NCBI GenBank assembly: GCA_021442155.1
Contig: CM038221.1
Location: 42,107,648 to 42,171,647 of the forward strand
Source of the DNA: Cymbidium sinense
Lineage: Eukaryota; Streptophyta; Magnoliopsida; Asparagales; Orchidaceae
Reading direction: 5' to 3'
Length of the DNA: 64,000 nucleotides
Shown: in pieces, positions 57,946 to 64,000 of the stretch
Numbering within the stretch: the first letter of the stretch is position 1
Layout of the letters: each line of letters starts with the position of its first letter
Translations under genes and position numbers: made by a program
The notes under the pieces: model-generated
The model's database searches: none
The model's input: only the letters and a program-made list of their open reading frames with translations
Told to the model about the DNA's origin: nothing

Positions 57946-60437
57946 AACAACAACAACAACAACGACAAGCCTTTATCCTTCTATGGGGTCAACTACATGA
58001 ATCCTTCTTCTCCATTGTGTCATATTATGTGTCAAATTTTAATTTAATTCTAATAAACTAAGATCATTTTTTAAACATCTTAACTAAGCCTTTTCAATTT
58101 ATCTCTACATTTCTTAACATAAGACAAATATAATACATCTACTCTCCAAAATAGGTCGTCAAACGACCGACGCTTTATGTGGCCAAACTATCTAAAGTGA
58201 CTCTCTCTAATCTTATATACCACTGGAGCTACTCCAACCTTTTCTCGAACATACTCATTTCATATTTTATCTCTAAGAGTAAAGCCACTCATCAAACTAA
58301 GCATCCTCATTTCTACAACACTTAACTTAGTCTTATGCTTCTCATTAATTGACCAACATTCTGCACCATAAATCATTATAAATCTTATCATCATCTTATA
58401 AAATTTTCCTGTAAGTCTAAGCAGTACTTTTCTATCACACAACAAGCCAGATGCATTCCTCCACTTCAACCATCCAACTTGAATTCTACTAAAAACATCT
58501 CCAACTATTTCACCATCATTTTGATCAATAGAGCCTAAATATCTGAAACGCACTTTTTTTAATGACTTGATCACTCAATGTCACAACACTGCCACTAAAA
58601 CTTATACAACTAAAATTAAACTCCATATATTCAATTTTAGATCTACTCAAATGAAAACCTTTAGGCTCAAAAGTTGACCTCAATAATTCAAGTTTCTCTT
58701 GGACTCCCTCTCTAGTCTTATCAACAAGAAGAATATCATCAACAAAAAGCATTCACCAAGGTACATCTTCCTGTAAATTCCTAGTAAGAACATTCATAAC
58801 TAAAGTAAAAAAGATAAGGGCTTAAAGCTGATCCTTGATGTAATCCAACTAAAATATAAAAATATTTTATCAATCATCCTTATGTTTGGACACAAGTAAT
58901 AGCTCTAATATATAAATTCTTAATGACTTGAATATAACCAATATAAACTCCTTTCTTTTCTAGAACTCTCCAATGGACTTCTTGAAACTTTATCATAAGC
59001 TTTCTCTAAATCAACAAATATCATATGTAGATCCTCCTTTCTCTATACTTCAAACCACTCAACAAATGTATAGCATCCATAATAAATCTACTTGGTATGA
59101 AACTAAATTAATTTTAAGAAACTTTTGAATCACATCCTAACCTATGTTCAATTACTCTCTTCCATAATTTTAATGTATGACACATTAGCTTAATTCCGCT
59201 ATAATTTGCACACTCCTGTGCATCACTTTTATTTTTAAATATAAAACCAGCAAACTCTTTCTCCACTCACCTGACATCTTTTTAATCTTTAAAATAACAT
59301 TAAAAAGATTTATGAGCCAAGAAATTCCTTAATCTCCTAAACATTTCCACACTTCTATTGGAATATCATCGTCCTACTATTTTTCCACACTTCATTTTCT
59401 TTTAAGTTTCTCAAACTTCACATTTACTAATACGACAATAAAAATAAAATTCTCTATTTTTATTTAGGGTAATTAAGTTGCTAAAATCAATCATATTCTC
59501 AGATCCCTCATTTAAAAGTTTATCAAAATAACTCATCCACTTATTTTCAATATTCTTTTCAAAGAAAAGTACTTTGTGATTTTCATCCTTAATACTCACT
59601 TAAACTAGATCTTTACTTCTCCTATCTCTTTTCTTGACTAACTTATACATATATTTTTCACCTTCGTTGGTACTTAATTTATTGTATAAATCACTAAAAA
59701 TTAAATTTTTTATATCATATATTGCTTTCTTAGAATCTACGAGCCACTTTATGTATTTCTCAATTCTCTGAGTTTACCAAATTTTATAACATTATTTCTT
59801 ATTTATTATCTTTTTTTGTGCATTTTGATTCCACCACCAATTATTTTTATTAAAAAAAAATTTCTTTTGATTCTCTAAGCACATTTTTTACAACTTGTTA
59901 TTTTTTCTCACATAATATTACTTCCTTATGAGCATCTCAAATTCTAAGCTCTTGTAGCTTGCACTTGAAAATATTTTTATTACTATTTTTAAGTGTCCCC
60001 ATCTAACACCGGGATAATAATTTAATTTATTTTTCATCTTTTAATCATTCATCTTAAAATCTAAACTACGATGTTAACTTAAACTTTTTGAATGATTTTA
60101 CAATCTAAATGATTTATTTTTTTATCAAAAAATAATCAATCTGTATTTTACTAAATTCATTCTTATAAGTAATAATAACTTTATCTCTTTTCTTAAATAA
60201 AGTATTAATAACTACAAATTTATAAGATAAAACAAAATCTAATATAGTCTTATCTTCTTCTTACTCTAAAATGTACTATCATTAATATTTTAAAATCTTC
60301 TCTACTAGCATATCCATTTAAATCTCCTCTAATAAATATCTTTTCTTCAAGAGGTATCTTTTATATTAATCTCTCTAAGTCATTCCAAAATTTTTCTTTT
60401 TGAGCTTACATCCAAACTTGAGAAACATAAACACTTA
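57946..60437 (-). mobile_element. RTE-type LINE, 2.5 kb, palm motif kept
   Basis: Minus strand with a (TTG)n tail at 57946-57965 and the family 3' end. RT parts: SIYYRFM-like entry near 59060-59110, [14 protein letters not shown] block near 58980-59020, then 58752-58525 [40 protein letters not shown]. The FVDD palm box has both catalytic Asp residues, the only copy here that does. C-terminal frame 58574-58260 gives [40 protein letters not shown] and [20 protein letters not shown]. It stops in the endonuclease region, so it is 5'-truncated relative to 50249-53185. The short AT-rich duplication at its edges (ATAATAA) is ambiguous. Confidence 0.85.
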
Positions 60438-60949
60438 TAATAAAAAATGGAGCTTAAATATTTCCATGTGGCTCAATAAACTCGAAGCAACCAAATCGAC
60501 ACATCAATCTTCAAATTCAAATAGCTGAGTTTGAATAATCAAATACTAGTTCAATAAGCAAAACGATTGAATCAGTATTATAAGCTCAACAAGTTATAAA
60601 AGATCGAGCTTAAATATTTACGTGTGGTTTAATAGGCTTTTAAGAGCCAAACCAACACTTTACTTTTCAAAATCAACAAGCTTAAATACCTGAGTTTGAA
60701 AATCAAATGCCAACTCAACAAAAAGGTGAAGGCTCTCGAACCCATTTTCAACATAAATTCATACCTAAATTAATGGATGAAGGTTCTTGAACCCATTTTC
60801 AACCTTCAACTTGCTTATTTAAGCAAAGCCAACTTAAAAAGGAATGGCAAACCCATGATAGTCATAAATGACAAATCTTGATATCATTATCTCGTAGAGC
60901 TATATAGAATTGAGAACATGTCCTCAAATAGAGTAGAAAAGCTCAAGCT
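60438..60949 (+). repeat. Imperfect direct repeats around GAGCTTAAATATTT
   Basis: GAGCTTAAATATTTCCATGTGG at 60451 recurs as GAGCTTAAATATTTACGTGTGG at 60607, and GAGTTTGAAAATCAAAT-like words follow each. GGCTCTCGAACCCATTTTCAA (60730) recurs as GGTTCTTGAACCCATTTTCAA (60783). No coding. Confidence 0.65.
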
Positions 60950-62220
60950 ATAGAAACTACCTCCAAACGAATAATGGTAATAACATCAAAGAATGAATGT
61001 CTACCACACCTAGAAAAAACAGAAGTTCATCCAAAGGAGTAGCCCTAGCCTTAGTATAATCATACTGTTTGGCTGTCAAATTAGGGTTGTACTCCAAAAT
61101 CACAGACCCGTAACGATGATAAAAAAGCTTAGTAGATCTCAACCCAATGAACTACTCTGCAATGCACCTGTAGCTTGCCCTCGAAAGTAAAAAATGTCTC
61201 TATCAGTAAGACAATTTATAAATATCATACTCAAGCTCTGAATAGTCACAAAATGAAGGCGATTGATGAATAAGGTGAAATCGATCCGCATACGAGAAAG
61301 TGCAAACATGAACATCTAGATCTTATCTTGATCTATAGTAGTTGTGGCTCGATTCAATTGCATAATCAAAGAAAAATGTTGTCTCAAAATAAGAATGTAT
61401 CTCAGAACAACTAAATGCTCCAGAAACATGGACATGAATACAACCATGTAAATAGTGTCATGGGGCCTCCACATCATAAGAACACGAGTCAGGCATAGCA
61501 TTCACTCTACCCAATCCATGATAAAATAGCAACACAACATAAGCAAGTAAAACCCACTCATCACAAGCAAGTAAACTAGTAATTAAAAGAGTACTGTGTC
61601 CAAAAAATATGAAATATACATCTACGTAGTTGGAAAAGTTATGAGGGATAACTCCTCATCAATGCCGCGAGCCAAAAAATGATGAAAATCAACCTCTGCT
61701 TCAAGCTCAAATATAACTCTAGAAGCCACCCCAAATGACTGCAAGCCAATCCCAAATGAATCATCAAGACGTGTGAAATGTGACATGTGCACCTCTCATT
61801 ACAAAAAGCTCTCTGACCACACATTAAGAGTAATGGTCCTACAATGACCATGACCTGACTTCCTCTCTTTGAAGAGCCTCTGATAATAAGCTAAAACACG
61901 ATGGAAGCTAAAAGGATATACATACTCCCCCCTCCTTTATTAATGGGATGTATAACGCTAAAAGAGCTCATAATTTGGAGAAATACACTCCTCATAGGGA
62001 ATGTCTAAGACAAGAAGATCAAAAAAGTCTTGAATATCTGCCAGTATGATCGTCATCTCATGGGGATTGATCCAACAAGTATTATTGGTTATATCCAAAT
62101 GCTCTACTATGCCGCGAATCTAAGAAAAAGGAAGAAGGCGTATTGAAGATCGATGCATAAACTATATGGTAAATACCGGCTCTTCTAAGGACGTCGTGAT
62201 GCACCTATAAAGTGTAACAT
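60950..62220 (-). pseudogene. Plant mobile domain (PMD) gene, decayed
   Basis: Reading the minus strand downward from 62220: RRAGIYHIVYASIFNTPSS, then HEMTIILADIQDFFDLLVLD, IPYEECISPNYELF, followed by VLAYYQRLFKERKSGHG and ending near RSTKLFYHRYGSVILEYNPN, LTAKQYDYTKARATPLDELL (61142-60957). The order A-G-x-Y-H, (G/H)EMTITLxD, G-x-P, and a long helical tail fits the aminotransferase-like plant mobile domain found in host MAIN-like genes and in Mutator-like and gypsy elements. Several stops and shifts. Whether it was a host gene or element cargo cannot be told; no transposase is seen next to it. Confidence 0.6.
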
Positions 62221-63379
62221 ACCCAATGTAAATATCTACTGATAGCTGAAAAGAGGAGTAACAAATACGAACTTAAGAGTCCAATCCTCTACATCATGAT
62301 GCAAATATATAATAACTTAAAAGCCAAATAACACTTGCAAGAGAAATACTGTCTACAAGTGGTTGAAGTACATCTTGATCATTATAACTAAAATGACCAG
62401 CAACTCATTCCAAAGAAACAATATCACTATCTTAGCTTCAGTCTAATAATCCAAAAAACAAGATTATGTCCCACTGGAAGACTTCAATCACAAGAGGGAA
62501 TACAGGATGATCAATAAATGAATCATCATAAACATCCCTCCCCATCAACATTTCTTGATGCCGCAACAAACAATCATGTATTCAAGTTAAATAAGAAGAG
62601 TCATAAACTTCAATTACGGCCAATATCTCCTCTTACGCAGGTTAAGTAAAAGGCATGCCATGGGGCCTATACAATGTAAACATCATGTAAGATTTGACAA
62701 GCAAAAAAAACCATTTCATAAATATATCGAACATGAAAGAGATGATAACAAATAATAAATAAAGAAGATAAAAAGCAACAAAAGCACCTTATGTAGTTCA
62801 CACATCACATTCATTGGGGGGCAATTTGTTTATAGTTAAAAGAGAAGAAAACGACTTTGACTCACCTCACAAGCTCGGCTTCGATTGAACCTCCACAATC
62901 AGTCTCAAACGAACACACAAACCGCCATCCTTATCACCTCGAGCACCCACAATCTCCACACTTGTGACTCAACCACACTCTAAACCTTGCATGAGTACTC
63001 ACGATCTTCGCGAACTCGACCCACACACCACACCCCGCACAATCCCCCACTTAAGGCATGAGCCACCTCTTCAAAGCCAATGGCTCGGTCGATCAAGAGG
63101 CTGCTGATGTGTACAAGGAGAGAGATAGAGAGAGAGAGAGAGAGAGATTGAGAGAAGAGCTTAGTCGAGCGGTGGCGTGCGAGGAGATGGAATTGTACAC
63201 TAGTCGTTCTCTATTGCGCAAGTGAAGGAGATCAAACTGAAGGTTTCACTCGAATCCTCACATCTCTAAGAATTTTAAAGAAAAATTAAGGCTATTTTGA
63301 GTATTTTTAGACTTCCTCTTAGATATAATGACTTTTAATCTCAAAATTTTAAAGAAGTTTTGTATTTATAGTTGAAGAC
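62221..63379. other. Upstream of the PMD remnant: C-rich patch and GA microsatellite
   Basis: 62820-63110 is unusually C-rich for the window (CTCACCTCACAAGCTCGGC, CACACACCACACCCCGCAC) and is followed by a GA run, like a plant 5' UTR on the minus strand. No exon could be supported. Confidence 0.4.
63117..63148 (+). repeat. (GA)n microsatellite
   Basis: GA run with one TA step. Confidence 0.9.
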
Positions 63380-63757
63380 TCATGCACGTCGATCATGGGT
63401 TTGACAAGAAAAATTATGAAAATAGCTGACCTTAGGTCTAACAAGAGATAAAAATCTACCTCTATCAATCTTAGGTTCGGAACAAAAAAAAAGTGTGCAA
63501 TAATACTAAATCTCACAAATGCAACACTACTAAGCAATTATGCTTTCAAAATTATGTAAAATTACATGAATTTTAAATAAAATACAAACAAAGAATACTT
63601 ATGCACGTTGATCTTGGATCCGACCGAGAAAATTACAAAGACATGTTGTCGATCTTGGGTATAGCAAGAGACAAAATCCTCCATCCATTAATCTTAGGTT
63701 CGGAGCAAGGGAGAAAGCATGTTAATCATGCTTAATTTCACTAAACAACACTACTAA
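63380..63757 (+). repeat. Direct duplication, period ~219
   Basis: ATGCACGTCGATCATGG at 63382 recurs as ATGCACGTTGATCTTGG at 63601. Both continue with GACAAGAAAAATTA-like, AATCTTAGGTTCGGA and end ACACTACTAAG (63526-63536 and 63747-63757). Confidence 0.85.
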
Positions 63758-64000
63758 GGGGTTGTTTGGTTGCTTGAGAAAATGAGTGCAGTGTAAAATG
63801 AATGTAGTGTAAAGTAAATGTAATGTATTTAAATTACTTTAGGTTGTTTGGTTAGAAACTCTGCAAATGCATGGGTTTATTTTTTTTCTTGTTTGGAGAA
63901 TGAATGTAAAGTAAATTACTTTTTGGGGTTAAAGCTGGCAGTGGTGGTGGTTGACAGTAGGAGTTGTCGCCGGCGACAGTAGCCAATGGCAATTAGTGGT
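63755..64000 (+). mobile_element. Possible left end of a DNA transposon, cut by the window edge
   Basis: TAAGGGGTTGTTTGGTTGC resembles GGG-x-GTTTGG termini of hAT/Harbinger-type elements, and GGTTGTTTGGTTAG is repeated at 63842. The other end would lie beyond the window. Confidence 0.35.

Noticed and set aside
62820..63110. C-rich region as a possible PP4 first exon on the minus strand
   Set aside because: No frame gives the expected PP-X N-terminus or the GDIHG motif.

Overview
This is a stretch of plant nuclear DNA. It is AT-rich, has canonical GT-AG introns and exons of a plant-type protein phosphatase, and is otherwise almost entirely transposable-element remains of plant families (PIF/Harbinger, hAT, RTE-type LINEs, Ty3/gypsy). 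I see no bacterial, organellar or viral gene set. Nearly every reading frame in the elements is broken by stops and small indels, and even the one host gene carries a 2-base lesion. That means either old decayed elements, or a sequence with residual indel errors, or both.

The host gene is the catalytic subunit of protein phosphatase 4 (PP4c, plant PP-X), on the minus strand. Six exons (449-499, 577-655, 16263-16529, 16604-16679, 16778-16863, 16938-17000) join with perfect splice phase to encode about the last 207 residues of a roughly 305-residue enzyme. Exons 577-655 and 16263-16529 are separated by a 15.6 kb intron. The exons for the first ~100 residues were not found, so they lie beyond base 64000 or are missing. 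If they lie beyond, the remaining 47 kb of the window is also intron.

Layout. 1177-8551: a PIF/Harbinger DNA transposon with terminal inverted repeats and a TTA target duplication, holding a decayed Myb/SANT-like ORF1, a decayed DDE transposase, a G/T-rich minisatellite of ~140-base units, and a GRF zinc-finger ORF. 9250-11890: a decayed hAT transposase. 11967-13165 and 15434-15570: 5'-truncated RTE LINEs with 16- and 14-base target duplications. 18764-38789: a 20 kb minus-strand Tat/Ogre-like Ty3/gypsy element with very long LTRs (4.7 and 5.7 kb) and recognisable gag, protease, RT (YVDD), RNase H and integrase. 40681-46810 and 49738-57633: two related minus-strand chromovirus-like Ty3/gypsy elements, each with a 5' LTR and an initiator-Met-tRNA primer site, each truncated at the 3' side, and each split by an RTE LINE (41735-43119 and 50249-53185). 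47740-49737: plus-strand remains of another retroelement. 57946-60437: a further RTE LINE. 60950-62220: a decayed plant-mobile-domain gene. 63380-63757: a 219-base-period duplication, followed by what may be the left end of a DNA transposon.

The clearest biology is nested insertion: LINEs inside hAT and gypsy elements, and gypsy and DNA elements inside or beside the introns of an essential phosphatase gene. I found no operon, CRISPR array, tRNA or rRNA gene.
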